The notes under the pieces were generated by a model. That model saw only the letters and a program-made list of their open reading frames with translations. It was not told the DNA's origin and did not search any database. Positions 1 through 8,706 of a DNA stretch of 64,000 nucleotides are shown piece by piece. Numbering within the stretch: position 1 is the stretch's first letter; each line of letters starts with the position of its first letter. The stretch covers positions 1 through 64,000 of the forward strand of contig JAWCKG010000001.1 of the NCBI GenBank assembly GCA_038852285.1, read 5' to 3'. The stretch is from Candidatus Bathyarchaeia archaeon. GTDB taxonomy: Archaea; Thermoproteota; Bathyarchaeia; 40CM-2-53-6; DTGE01. The translations under genes were made by a program, and so were the position numbers.

Positions 1-130
1 CCAAAATATAAGAACAAAAGTCCATATATAAATTTTCCCATAAGTCCATATATGATCCCAAAAACACAATCTTTCCACCATCAATTCTCCAAGCAAGCTA
101 ATAGAATACTCAAGGAGGCTCCGCTTCTGA

Positions 131-322
131 AGGACAAAACCATGTCGGAACGTAAGGGGCTACTCCTACGTCCTCGACCACTGCGAAGCCCTAAACCAAA
201 TCCTGGAAAAAGGAATAAGCGGGGAAAACTACAACATTATAAGTGGAAACGAGCTTACAAACCTAGAAGTTGTCGAAAGAATCACCCCGCCAACTCCAAC
301 CCGCTTCAAATCCTCAACATAA
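131..322 (+). pseudogene. 3' remnant of dTDP-glucose 4,6-dehydratase-like gene
   Basis: Read in the frame starting at 131, this stretch encodes NVRGYSYVLDHCEALNQIL, then GENYNI, then GNELTNLEVVERI. That pattern matches the conserved C-terminal third of RmlB-type sugar-nucleotide dehydratases (usual form NVR-x-W-x-Y-V-x-DHC, then G-x-x-YN-I-GG-x-E). A TGA at 128-130 closes the frame upstream, no start codon is available, and only about 60 codons survive, so it is a broken fragment. The longer open frame at 52-345 overlaps it in another register and has no family character. The match is by eye to the family pattern; whether the rest of the gene lies before the window cannot be seen. Confidence 0.55.
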
Positions 323-485
323 AATCCAACCTCAACATTTTTTAAACCCACTCAACCTTCACCATAAGCTTAAAAAGTAAAGCTTCAGACTATACGCCTT
401 GAAACCAACATCTAAGTAAAATCTCCATGCGAATCACATTTTAACGATTCATGTGGTAAACTCATTGGGATGAAGGTCTTCAATC

Positions 486-1304
486 ATGGAGATAAAATCC
501 ATTCTAATCGAAGCGTTAGAGTGCGTCAAGAGGGCTAGAGGCATCAAGCCCCTCTCCGCGGTAGAGGCTTCAGCGCTCAGATGGGAAATTTACGCCGCGT
601 TACAGAACACCTTAGACGCCATGGCCATGATAACAGCCGACCTAGGCTTAAGAAAGCCCAGCTCATATTCTGAGCTGGGGCTCATCCTCCACCAAAACGA
701 GTTCATCAACAGAAACATAGCTGAAACCGTAAGAAAGATAGCCGCGGTAAGGAATACACTGGCTCACGCCTATCGAAGAGTTTCAAGGGAAGACCTCATG
801 GAGATAGTTAATAAACTACTCCCTGAAGTCGAGACCGTGGTCAACTCCTCAACCAAACTTACCGAAGAAAAGAGTATAGACCCAAAAGCGCGTATTCATG
901 GAATAACGAAGGACCAAATATCCAAGCTAGCGGACACATTTAAAAAAAATGAGGTTTTGGCAGCGTATTTATTTGGAAGCCGAGCTAGGGAAATTTTCAG
1001 GGAGGACAGCGACTACGACATAGCCGTGCTATTTAAAAGAGAAAACGTCAGCATCCTAACCGAAGCAGATCTAGCGGTGGAAATAGCCGACACCTTAAAA
1101 GTACCATCGGATAAGGTTGACATAGTATCCCTGAACAAGCAAGAGTTTCCATTGATCGCCAGAGTCTTAAAGGAGGGAATACTAATCTACCAGCAAGATG
1201 AAGCGTTTAGAAAAAACTGGGAGAGGAAAGCGTACCTCGAACTGCTTAAAAACATGGACTTATACGCCCCATACCTTAAAAGAGCGCTCAAACATATAAA
1301 ATAA
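486..1304 (+). CDS. HepT-MntA fusion: HEPN toxin and nucleotidyltransferase antitoxin in one chain
   Basis: The 272-residue protein joins two domains normally made by separate genes. Residues about 1-122 are an all-helical HEPN/HepT-like domain carrying the RX4HXY RNase motif (R89, H94, Y96). Residues about 135-272 are a minimal nucleotidyltransferase of the MntA type with the GSX10DXD motif (G164, S165, D176, D178). In characterised HepT/MntA pairs the MNT protein AMPylates a tyrosine in the HEPN RNase motif and so neutralises it; in a single chain the same could occur in cis or within a dimer (inference). Both catalytic motifs look intact. ATG start at 486. The gene stands alone between a decayed sugar gene and a VapBC pair. 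Alternatively it is a regulatory or substrate-modifying fusion. Confidence 0.8.
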   Translation: MEIKSILIEALECVKRARGIKPLSAVEASALRWEIYAALQNTLDAMAMITADLGLRKPSSYSELGLILHQNEFINRNIAETVRKIAAVRNTLAHAYRRVSREDLMEIVNKLLPEVETVVNSSTKLTEEKSIDPKARIHGITKDQISKLADTFKKNEVLAAYLFGSRAREIFREDSDYDIAVLFKRENVSILTEADLAVEIADTLKVPSDKVDIVSLNKQEFPLIARVLKEGILIYQQDEAFRKNWERKAYLELLKNMDLYAPYLKRALKHIK

Positions 1305-1576
1305 ACCTAAAAGACCACATGCCTCGATAGATGCGGAACCTCCATAATGGAGGTTTTCGAAAACCGTTGAGTGGGAAAAATGGTTCGTAGAGGAACATTA
1401 AGGCTTTTAAGATGGTTCATGCCTCATCATATTAGCATTCAACACGTGAAATTTTAAATAGAATTGCTTTGAGGCTTAATTCAATTTTAGATCTAAAAAC
1501 TAAAAGTCTGAGCGATGAGCGTTAATCATATGAAAGCCTTAGAAGTATGAATCTTTCGGTTTTAGTCGGGGAGGTG

Positions 1577-1984
1577 TTAAAAGTTGGTGTTGATCCAAAT
1601 CCTCTTAACTTCTTCAACTTTATCGAAGTCTTCATCTTCGCTTACTATGTAATTTGCCCCCGTCTTTTCTATCGTTGCTAAGTGCATCGCGTCAGATGGC
1701 TTTAACCTGTATTTAAGCAGGTATTTTTCAACTAAGTTTAAATCCCCCTCTCCAATCGACACGACTTCCACGTATGGCAATACGATACTCCTCAAGAATT
1801 TTAACGTAGCCTCATATGAGAGCCCGTACTTTCTTGATACATATAACACTTCATTTACGACTAGTATGTTGATGAAAACCTGGTCTTTAATCAGCCTCAC
1901 GAAGAGCTCGTCAAACTTCCTTCTTTCACCGCTCGTCATAGCGTTTAAATATATCAGGAAGTTCGAGTCTAGAAAAACCTTCAA
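1577..1984 (-). CDS. vapC: PIN-domain ribonuclease toxin, VapC family
   Basis: A 135-residue single PIN domain. It begins with the usual strand and first acidic residue (FLDSNFLIY, D6), has E45 in VNEVLY, D98 in PSDAMHLATIE and D117/D119 near SEDEDF, the set of acids that binds Mg2+ in PIN nucleases. VapC toxins cleave tRNA or rRNA until bound by the partner antitoxin. The start ATG overlaps the last four bases of the upstream AbrB-type gene (1981-1984), the classic translational coupling of a vapBC operon. Length is normal for the family. The RNA target cannot be read from sequence. Confidence 0.88.
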   Translation of the reverse strand: MKVFLDSNFLIYLNAMTSGERRKFDELFVRLIKDQVFINILVVNEVLYVSRKYGLSYEATLKFLRSIVLPYVEVVSIGEGDLNLVEKYLLKYRLKPSDAMHLATIEKTGANYIVSEDEDFDKVEEVKRIWINTNF

Positions 1985-2253
1985 CCCATCTTTTCCTCAA
2001 ATTCCATTTCAAGATAAACCTTCTTAAGGTCGCCTAAGCCTGGACCAGAAACCCCCATCTTCTTAACCTCCTCTACATGCCTCTTCAGCCTATTCATTAT
2101 TTCGTCAGGCGTCGGCCTCCCCCTTATGAGAAGACCTTCAACCCTCGGCTCTATTATAACCTGCCCCCCCTCTTCTATGTCGTATTCATCTCTAAAAATT
2201 TTCGGGATCAGTATTTGCCCCTTATCGCTAACCTTCACTTTAAGTTCAACCAT
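1981..2253 (-). CDS. vapB: AbrB/MazE-type antitoxin of the VapBC pair
   Basis: A 90-residue protein whose first half is a SpoVT-AbrB swapped-hairpin DNA-binding domain (KVSDKGQILIPKIFRDEY, then a hydrophobic strand ending in LLIRG). The second half is a charged tail of the kind that wraps around a VapC active site. It is the first gene of the pair and overlaps vapC by four bases. Family knowledge predicts that it both neutralises the toxin and represses its own promoter, perhaps located in the AT-rich stretch just upstream (about 2254-2290). The start is ATG at 2253. Confidence 0.85.
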   Translation of the reverse strand: MVELKVKVSDKGQILIPKIFRDEYDIEEGGQVIIEPRVEGLLIRGRPTPDEIMNRLKRHVEEVKKMGVSGPGLGDLKKVYLEMEFEEKMG

Positions 2254-3262
2254 AGTTATCTAAAGTTAAACTCAAGTTAGAAATATTTAAACTTCGCTGT
2301 GAAGCTGAGGCCGATGAAAAAGCTCACAACTCCTAACGCTTACGCCCGACACCTCTACCTAGAGGCAGGTTAGGGGATTTAAGGAGGACCCTAGGTCTAC
2401 GTATTTTACAGCTAAGCTGCACCACCTTCTCAACACCATTTTTATAGAAAATGGATTTTCTAAAGCTGTCGTTGTCTACCTGAATTCGATACTGAAAAGA
2501 TAAGCCCCTCCGAAACTCCATACACCCCGGCGTCACCTCACGTTAAACCTGGGGCCTCTCCTCGTAAAAGCCACCTCCCAAAAACCAACGTTTCGATGCG
2601 TCACAAAGTGTTAAAGCGAGGCGTTCCGTGAACAGGTCCGCCTACAACCCTCGCCCTACAGCGGTGAGAACACAACCTAAACCATCAATTAACCCTCAAA
2701 CCCTAAAACATAATCGAGACATCGTCTCAGCTAAAAGGGAAAAATAACTCTGAAAATCCCCAGAGGTCCTCATCCACCTCGACCGCCGTCTTGACCCTAC
2801 TCATCCCGCATTGACGATTTGCCTCCAATCCATATAAATAAAATATTTTCCCGTATAGCTGTATTCACGCCTAGCCTTAGGCTCTTAAAGCATCAGCAGC
2901 TCCGCTTCTTTCAACGTGTTCTTTAGGGCTCTACTTTAAGCCCAGGAAGCTTCGAAATCCGTCTAAATAGAAGATGCTGAACAACCATGCCCACGAATGG
3001 ATCCTCGAATAATTCATGTATTATTGCTGACCCATTAGACGTTTCATTAATCACGACCCCCACAGCTTAGCCCATAGCGAGCTGGTTAAAGGAGCTGATG
3101 TTCTCCTATAATTCCTCTAAAACGCTTCACCCATAAGCTTAGTGGTGGTTCTTTGGCGGTTTGAATGGACCTCCGTTTTATTGGAGAAATTGTACAAAAA
3201 TAATGTTTAAATAATGCATCTCAATAACCGTATCATTAAAGGATGGAAAAATGGTATAGTAA
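2254..3262. other. about 1 kb with no recognisable gene
   Basis: Short open frames here, such as 2333-2536 on the minus strand, show no domain pattern or convincing ribosome site. The stretch 3040-3200 on the plus strand gives short peptide traces but too many stops to name. The best reading is non-coding or decayed DNA in a gene-poor accessory segment. Confidence 0.4.
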
Positions 3263-3502
3263 ATGGTAACGAAAATAGTAACAAAATTTAGTATAGTAAA
3301 AAAATACGGAAAGAATAAAGCCGTTTACAAGTCCCCGCGAATCTACCTGCCAACAAAGCTGACAGAGGACTCGGCCTTCCCCCTAAAAGAGGGTGACCAC
3401 ATCCAAGTAAAGATCGTGGGAAAAAAGCTAATGGTGGAGAAGATCAAAACCAAATCCAAAAAATCGAAGCAATTGCGTAAATTCAATAAATCGAACCCCT
3501 AA
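3263..3502 (+). CDS. small basic AbrB-like protein
   Basis: A 79-residue protein with a strand-rich core (KSPRIYLPTKL, then EGDHIQVKIVGKKLMVEKI) that resembles a SpoVT-AbrB or related beta-barrel DNA-binding fold. It is followed by a very basic tail (about 61-79) with many Lys residues. The order strand, PTKL, acidic turn, EGD, strand is how AbrB-type antitoxins and regulators look, so a DNA-binding role is inferred. No toxin-like gene is adjacent. The ATG lies in an A/T-rich leader without a strong ribosome site. It could be an orphan antitoxin or a small nucleoid-type protein. Confidence 0.5.
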   Translation: MVTKIVTKFSIVKKYGKNKAVYKSPRIYLPTKLTEDSAFPLKEGDHIQVKIVGKKLMVEKIKTKSKKSKQLRKFNKSNP

Positions 3503-4195
3503 ACAGCGACCATACAGCCAAGCACACCTAATACCACGTTTTAAAATATCGACCGCCCACCGGTAAAGCCATAAATTTACCTGAGAAACACTTACGTCCC
3601 ACATAGTTCCCCCCTCACTTAGTACAACGGCGCCGGCTTCAAGCATCGCATACAGTTTATGGAAATGAAACCGTCGAATACTCGATTTCCCAAGCAACAT
3701 TACGCCACCTACACCTAAATAGATGGGCTAAAAAATAGCACTCACAGGACAGGGCATAGCGACCGAAAGCAGGTCTGTCAACGGGATTATCTCCCTCCAA
3801 TAAATCGAATTGATTCCAATCCTCCAAAAAATCGAATCCTGAATGAAAACACCCCCCACGGCAATGCTAATTCAATTCAATGCGATACGATACACTCAAC
3901 CACCCTTAATATAGTCCTAAGCGTAGGCAGTCAGCCTGGGCGAGAGCGTTCATTTAACTATATATGTTAAGAGGCCGTTAACCTCGCCCTCAGACAAAGG
4001 TTAACTGAACATAGGCTGATCCGATCAACGCAAATTCAACCCCTTTAAGAGCCCTAGCCCGATAGGAAGGGTCCCCCGTAAGCATCGTGAAAATGTCTCA
4101 ACCCCGGATACGGTCGTGCGCCTTCGCCTACCGCTCAATTAATTTTATGAAACCATGTCCCAGCATATCTACATGGGATAAACGGTGGTGGTTGA
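3503..4195. other. intergenic stretch of about 690 bases, nothing identified
   Basis: The only longer open frame, 3428-3700 on the minus strand, overlaps the AbrB-like gene antisense and shows no family character. No RNA gene was recognised. A GGTGGTGG ribosome site just before 4196 belongs to the next gene. Confidence 0.4.
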
Positions 4196-4693
4196 TTGGA
4201 TTTCTCTAAAGTTGCAAGATCAGAGCTTGAAGAATACGTAAGCTTCATGCTCAGGCAGTATCGGCTGGTGGATGCTCTATGGTTTCTTGGGGTTGAGGAT
4301 CGATTTGGACTGGATGAGGCTGTGAAGCTTAACGAGAAAATATGGGGGGATATGGCCTACCGGTCGGCGAAAGAGATCAAGCGAAGGTTCAAAGTGGACA
4401 GCAGCGGGATCCACGCCGTTGTTCAAGCCCTAAGCTACTATCCATGGACTATCATCACAGGCTACGAAATCGAGGAGTCCGAAGACGAAGCGACCATAAA
4501 GGTTCCCAGATGCCCTCCCCAAGAGGCGAGATTACGAACCGGGAGGAAAATCTTTCCATGTAAGGTCATGCATCAACTGGATTTTCAAAGCTTCGCCAAA
4601 GCCATCGATGAGAGGGTTAAGGTTGAATGCGTGTTCGCCCCCCCAGATCCTCGGCGGGAGGGGCTATGGTGCGAATGGAAACTGCGACTTTAG
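4196..4693 (+). CDS. DUF6125-like protein of unknown function
   Basis: A 165-residue soluble protein starting at TTG 4196 behind a GGTGG ribosome site. Its layout resembles archaeal and clostridial DUF6125 proteins: an N-terminal helical part (LEEYVSFMLRQYRLVDALWF), a central W/A helix, then a beta region (EATIKVPRCPPQEARLRTGR) with cysteines C102, C122 and C145, and a final strand with ECVFAPPDPR near the end. The Cys and Pro pattern recalls the L-2-amino-thiazoline-4-carboxylate hydrolase-like fold to which such proteins are often compared. Substrate and pathway are unknown. It precedes a toxin-antitoxin pair but has no obvious link with it. Confidence 0.55.
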   Translation: MDFSKVARSELEEYVSFMLRQYRLVDALWFLGVEDRFGLDEAVKLNEKIWGDMAYRSAKEIKRRFKVDSSGIHAVVQALSYYPWTIITGYEIEESEDEATIKVPRCPPQEARLRTGRKIFPCKVMHQLDFQSFAKAIDERVKVECVFAPPDPRREGLWCEWKLRL

Positions 4694-4860
4694 TTAGCTC
4701 AAATTTCAACTTTCAGCCTTACACCATCGGCGAGGTCCCCCTCGCGAAAGCGGGGGAAGAGGGTAGTTCACTGAGGCATGGCTCTACACTAACCATAGTA
4801 CGCAAGTTGAATGCAAAACTTTATAAGGAATTCCTCCATTACGTAAAGGAGGATTGGAGT

Positions 4861-5160
4861 ATGGGAGTAAAAACAAGTTTCATCATAGATGAAAAAACAT
4901 GGAGCAACTTTAAGGCTGTTGTGTTAAACAAATATGGCGTCAAGAAGCTCAGCTCCGCCGTAGAAGAGGCGTTAAAAACATTCACCACCCTAACCGTAAT
5001 CGAGGAGTTTACTGAAAATCTAGGCATAAAAATTTCATACCCCTCCTCGAATGAGCTGAAGAAAAACAGGCCCGCTGTTAGGGCTTCTGCAAGCGCTATA
5101 GTTAGAGAGATGAGAAATGAACGCGAAGCGCATCTACTTGGACTCCAGCGTGATAGTTAA
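4861..5160 (+). CDS. putative antitoxin of the second VapBC pair
   Basis: A 99-residue protein starting at ATG 4861, directly behind an AAGGAGGATTGGAGT ribosome site. The open frame runs back to 4627, but that extension overlaps the previous gene and lacks protein character, so it was not used. The protein has an N-terminal FIIDEKTWSNFKAVV and SSAVEEALKTF, the strand-helix-helix pattern of ribbon-helix-helix antitoxins, then a variable charged tail. Its end overlaps the PIN-domain gene by 44 bases, which implies translational coupling. Role as VapB-like antitoxin and autorepressor is inferred from the pairing. Confidence 0.65.
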   Translation: MGVKTSFIIDEKTWSNFKAVVLNKYGVKKLSSAVEEALKTFTTLTVIEEFTENLGIKISYPSSNELKKNRPAVRASASAIVREMRNEREAHLLGLQRDS

Positions 5161-5605
5161 AAGATACTTGAAGGAAGTTGCAAGCGAAGTCGTAGATGTA
5201 GCGTTCGACAACGCTGAAGTGGGAAAGGTTAAGCTCTACTTCTCCGTTTGGAACATAGGAGAAACCATTGGAGTATTTGATAAATATGGGAAAAAGGGAT
5301 TTTTATCTGAAGATGAGTTAAAAAGAGTATTAGGTGATTTTCTATCCGAAACTATAAAGCTGTCTAAGCTTGGAGGGCTTTACGTAATGCCCATCACACA
5401 CGCCCATTTGACGACCTCCTGGCTGATGGTTTTAAAACACCATATTTATGTTTCAGATGCATTACAAATCGCTTCATCAAAAAACAACTGCGACGTACTG
5501 TTAAGCGGGGATGAAAGACTCGTTAGAATAGCCCATTTAGAAGGGTTAGACGCCGTCAATGTCGAAAAATCTCCTGAAGAAGCTTTAAAACTGATGCCGG
5601 AATGA
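5117..5605 (+). CDS. vapC: PIN-domain ribonuclease toxin, VapC family (second copy)
   Basis: A 162-residue PIN domain with the four expected acids: D9 in YLDSSVIVKRY, E49 in NIGET, D114 in VSDALQIAS and D132 in SGDERL. It belongs to a different subgroup from the VapC at 1577-1984; the two share only the fold and acids. It overlaps the preceding antitoxin by 44 bases. The expected activity is Mg2+-dependent endoribonuclease cleavage held in check by the partner. Length and motif spacing are typical and nothing suggests inactivation. Confidence 0.85.
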   Translation: MNAKRIYLDSSVIVKRYLKEVASEVVDVAFDNAEVGKVKLYFSVWNIGETIGVFDKYGKKGFLSEDELKRVLGDFLSETIKLSKLGGLYVMPITHAHLTTSWLMVLKHHIYVSDALQIASSKNNCDVLLSGDERLVRIAHLEGLDAVNVEKSPEEALKLMPE

Positions 5606-6004
5606 GATTATTCCTAAGATGGCAAAGGAGGATTCCTTCTTACATCACAGACCACGAGGCGAAACAGGGAAGGTAGCCCCTTAATGAAGGAAACGTTGAG
5701 CGGAAACGATATTCTGAATAATATAAGAATTGACGGGCTGATTTCAATTTCCGTCCAGGCATCGGGATGCTGCGACGCCGACTGGACTGGATTCCAAAAC
5801 ATATCAGAATAAACTAAGAAGGGTCAAAGTTCCAGAAAAAGTGAAACATATCAGAATAGCGCGGTCAACCGAAAAACCCGTGAAAATCGACAAAAGAACA
5901 ACCGCCATCATCATCCATCATCAACCTTGACGGCTATTAACCCCATAACAGAGTGTACGGCGGATAAAGCATTAAAGGAAGAACGTAGATTATCCTAAGG
6001 GAGC
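5606..6004. other. intergenic, with one short direct repeat
   Basis: No gene is seen. The 15-base string AAACATATCAGAATA occurs at 5797-5811 and again at 5844-5858, 47 bases apart on the same strand. It may be a regulatory half-site pair or chance. A ribosome site AAGGGA precedes the GTG start of the next gene. Confidence 0.45.
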
Positions 6005-7108
6005 GTGGTAAACGGCGTGATCGACGAAAAATCGTTATCCGTTTTTAAGGAGATGGTTGAATCCTTTGGGCCGGCGGGGTTTGAGCTTGAAACCTCTAGA
6101 ATCGTGAAGAAATATGTGTCCAGCTTCGCCGACGAAGTGGTCACGGATAAGCTGGGATCGGTGATCTTCAAGGTTAAAGGCGAAGTGGAAAGACCACACA
6201 TCCTCGTCGCAGGACATATAGACGAAATAGGCTTCGTGGTTTCAGGGGTAGATGAAAAAACAGGATTCCTAACATTCAACTCCGTTGGAGGATGGTTCGA
6301 CCAAAACCTCTTATCCCAGAGAGTGATCGTGCGAACAAAATCAGGCGACCTCAGCGGCGTAATCGCCTCAAAGCCCCCTCACGTCCTCCAGAAGGAGGAG
6401 ATCGAAAAACCAGTGACAAGGGATAAGATGTTCATCGACATCGGAACAACCAGCAAGGAGGAAACGGAGAAAATGGGCGTGAGAATCGGCGACCCCATCG
6501 TACCCTGGTCACCATTCCAGAGAATAATGAATGGTAAGGTGTTGATGGGAAAGGCGTTCGACGACAGAATCGGAGCCTTCATCACCATGTATACTCTGAG
6601 GAAGTTGAAGGAAGAGGACATCCGACACCCCAACACCGTCTATGGGGCGGCGACGGTTCAGGAAGAGTTGGGGGCGAGAGGCGCCTCCACTGTCCCATAC
6701 GTTGTCGACCCAGACGTCGCCATCGTCGTAGAAGTCGACATAGCAGGCGACGTGCCTGGAATCAAACCCAACGAAGCCCCAGCTAAGATGGGGAAAGGCC
6801 CATCCATAGTTACCTTCGACGCCTCCATGATACCGAACCAGAACTTAAAGGAATTGGTGATCGAAACCGCGGAGCAAAACAAGATACCGTACCAGTTAAC
6901 TCAAAGCCCCCGAGGCGGAACAGACGCGGGTAGGATACATATCCATAAAACAGGATGCCCAAGCATAGTAATCTCCGTACCCACCAGGCATATCCACAGC
7001 CACGTCAGCTTAGCAAGCTTAGAAGACGTCGAAAACACACATAGACTTATCCTAGAGCTGTTGAAAACCCTGGATAGAAAAGCCGTTGAAACCCTCCTAC
7101 CCATCTAA
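6005..7108 (+). CDS. M42-family metallo-aminopeptidase
   Basis: A 367-residue cytosolic peptidase of the M42 (TET/FrvX) family, which releases N-terminal residues from peptides as large self-compartmentalising oligomers. The metal ligands and catalytic acids are in place: H71 and D73 (AGHIDEIGF), D186/D187 (KAFDDRIGAF), E220/E221 (VQEELGARGA), D245 (VEVDIAGD) and H331 in TRHIHSH near the C-terminus. The two-domain order, catalytic split by a dimerisation insert, is normal. The start is GTG 6005 behind AAGGGA. Family members are sometimes annotated as endoglucanase, which the peptidase motifs do not support. Confidence 0.9.
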   Translation: MVNGVIDEKSLSVFKEMVESFGPAGFELETSRIVKKYVSSFADEVVTDKLGSVIFKVKGEVERPHILVAGHIDEIGFVVSGVDEKTGFLTFNSVGGWFDQNLLSQRVIVRTKSGDLSGVIASKPPHVLQKEEIEKPVTRDKMFIDIGTTSKEETEKMGVRIGDPIVPWSPFQRIMNGKVLMGKAFDDRIGAFITMYTLRKLKEEDIRHPNTVYGAATVQEELGARGASTVPYVVDPDVAIVVEVDIAGDVPGIKPNEAPAKMGKGPSIVTFDASMIPNQNLKELVIETAEQNKIPYQLTQSPRGGTDAGRIHIHKTGCPSIVISVPTRHIHSHVSLASLEDVENTHRLILELLKTLDRKAVETLLPI

Positions 7109-7266
7109 ACCCAGTGCCCATACCGCGAACATGTAAAAGCTGTTTCACGATACATCTTTTCACATCGCACTTGTCCATGTGAAAAAAGACCCACATTGGA
7201 AGCCTAATAAATCAAGATCGGCTGAATAAAAAGCAAATAAGCCAATGCCAGATCTACGGGTAGGCG

Positions 7267-7416
7267 ATGAGGATGCAAATGTTCTGCTTGAAATGCCGGA
7301 CACGCGTCGAAGTCAAGGACTCGGAGCTGAAGAAGGAGCAGATGCCCAACGGGAGAAAGATACTGAGGGGCGTTTGCCCCAAATGCGGCACAAAGCTGGC
7401 GAAGTTCACTAAATAA
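7267..7416 (+). CDS. tiny zinc-ribbon protein (DUF5679-like)
   Basis: A 49-residue protein that starts MRMQMFCLKCRTRVEV and ends with VCPKCGTKL and a basic tail. Two CxxC knuckles (C7/C10 and C37/C40) form one zinc ribbon. This is the layout of DUF5679 proteins, common in archaea and of unknown role. It lies 28 bases ahead of a second small zinc-ribbon gene on the same strand, so the two are probably co-transcribed. Confidence 0.7.
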   Translation: MRMQMFCLKCRTRVEVKDSELKKEQMPNGRKILRGVCPKCGTKLAKFTK

Positions 7417-7444
7417 AAACGCTGATAAAAGGGGTTATGGCTAT

Positions 7445-7633
7445 ATGCCGCAGAAAATCGTCTGTAGCGGATGCCACGCCATCTTATACGAAGGATATGA
7501 GGTCGTAGAGCCCATCGAGGTCATATCCCAGTACAATTCAAAGTGTCCGAATTGTGGGAAGAAGCTGGAGTTCGACTACGAGAACGTCGAAGTCTGCTTT
7601 GTTAAACCTCGAAAGATAGCTGAGCTGGCGTAA
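7445..7633 (+). CDS. small zinc-ribbon protein
   Basis: A 62-residue protein with CSGCHAILYEG at the N-terminus and CPNCGKKLEFD in the middle, making one rubredoxin-like zinc ribbon, followed by a short strand and PRKIAEL tail. Similar small archaeal proteins are found beside translation or transcription genes, but no function is established. It follows the DUF5679-like gene closely on the same strand. The ATG is preceded by GGGGTTATGGC. A lone C52 (EVCFV) is present besides the four ligands. Confidence 0.7.
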   Translation: MPQKIVCSGCHAILYEGYEVVEPIEVISQYNSKCPNCGKKLEFDYENVEVCFVKPRKIAELA

Positions 7634-7728
7634 AACAACTTCAACCTACACGTCTTCGAATTTTAAAGCGATGTGTGAAAAAGGGTTTTAAATAGGGAAG
7701 GTAAACCACTCCCTTCGAGGTTTAAAAT

Positions 7729-8460
7729 ATGAGGGTTATGAAGCTGTTCACGGTCGTTTTATTGGTCACAGTAATGTTCTCAGCTGGGGCAGTCACCGCC
7801 TCCCATGGTTGGCGTGTAAATAACGCCCCAAAAAAGGCAGTTTTCATCCTTCCATTCGAGGACATGGCACCACTGTACACGATGGAATCCATATCTGGCT
7901 ATCTCGAGAAATGCGGCTATCAAGTTGAAGCATATGTGAACGAAAACGTAACCGTCGATTTGATGAAATATGTTCTAATAGAGTACGAAGTCATCATCAT
8001 CAAGACGTTTAAGAATGATTTTAAACAGGAGTACTCGCTGCTAACAGGTGAGAGAATAGAAAAAGGAGAGTTGAAACATGAAGAGGACATCTCAGAAGGT
8101 AGGGTAAAGCTTGGATACTACCATACCTACGAGCTCACCTCAAAGTTCTTCGAGCATTACTATGAAGATGGAAGCTTGGAAGGCAAACTCATATACCTCA
8201 TCGCCCCCAAGTCAACTTTCATCCTAAAGGTTTTCATCGATAAGGGAGCGAGGACAGCCGTAGGCTACAGCAAAGACGTTTCGTTAGCCTGGGGATGGTG
8301 CGACCTCATCGCCGAGTTCTTCTTCCGCTACATGAGCTACGGCTACACAGCCGGCCAAGCGGTGAGAATCATCAACAGAAGGCTTCACCCAGCCTACGGC
8401 CCAGCGTACATGCAACTAGCCATCGCATACCTAGGAGACGCATCCTATAAGCTGACGTAA
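7729..8460 (+). CDS. secreted protein with possible caspase-like fold
   Basis: A 243-residue protein with a clear N-terminal signal peptide (residues about 4-24, hydrophobic run ending near AVTASHG), so it is exported. The mature part has alternating strands and helices: KAVFILPFED, a 50-residue helix/strand section, LIYLIAPKSTF, ARTAVGYSKDVS, then WGWCDLIAEFFFRYMSYG and a final AGQAVR helix. The order resembles clan CD (caspase/gingipain-like) domains, where a GYS strand and a closing large-helix segment occur, but I do not see a secure catalytic His-Cys pair. No transmembrane anchor or sortase-type signal is visible. Function is unknown. Confidence 0.6.
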   Translation: MRVMKLFTVVLLVTVMFSAGAVTASHGWRVNNAPKKAVFILPFEDMAPLYTMESISGYLEKCGYQVEAYVNENVTVDLMKYVLIEYEVIIIKTFKNDFKQEYSLLTGERIEKGELKHEEDISEGRVKLGYYHTYELTSKFFEHYYEDGSLEGKLIYLIAPKSTFILKVFIDKGARTAVGYSKDVSLAWGWCDLIAEFFFRYMSYGYTAGQAVRIINRRLHPAYGPAYMQLAIAYLGDASYKLT

Positions 8461-8706
8461 AACGCCGGGGAAAACTAACGATATCCTCCTGACTACGGGC
8501 AAACCCCCTACTCCCCACTTCTTTAAATAATTAGTTTTACAGCGATTCTCAACCCATACTATGGTATTAGCCGAGCCCTCCGTGTAAAATCCGTCGGCAC
8601 ATTGGCGGAAGGACCCATGAGAAATTATACCTAATCCCTGTGATAAATTGGATGGGAGGGCGTTTTAAAGCGTATTCGCATGTTTCGCAGCTTGATGGAC
8701 CTGTTT

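Noticed and set aside
52-345. 97-codon open frame at the left edge
   Set aside because: Protein is basic and low in family features; the neighbouring frame over the same bases matches a sugar dehydratase end, so this is a shadow.
2333-2536. 67-codon minus-strand frame, considered as transposase or TnpB tail
   Set aside because: No catalytic or zinc motif, no ribosome site, no element ends.
3428-3700. 90-codon minus-strand frame
   Set aside because: Antisense to the AbrB-like gene and without family character.
4627-4860. N-terminal extension of the second antitoxin
   Set aside because: It overlaps the previous gene and has no protein character; a strong ribosome site marks ATG 4861.
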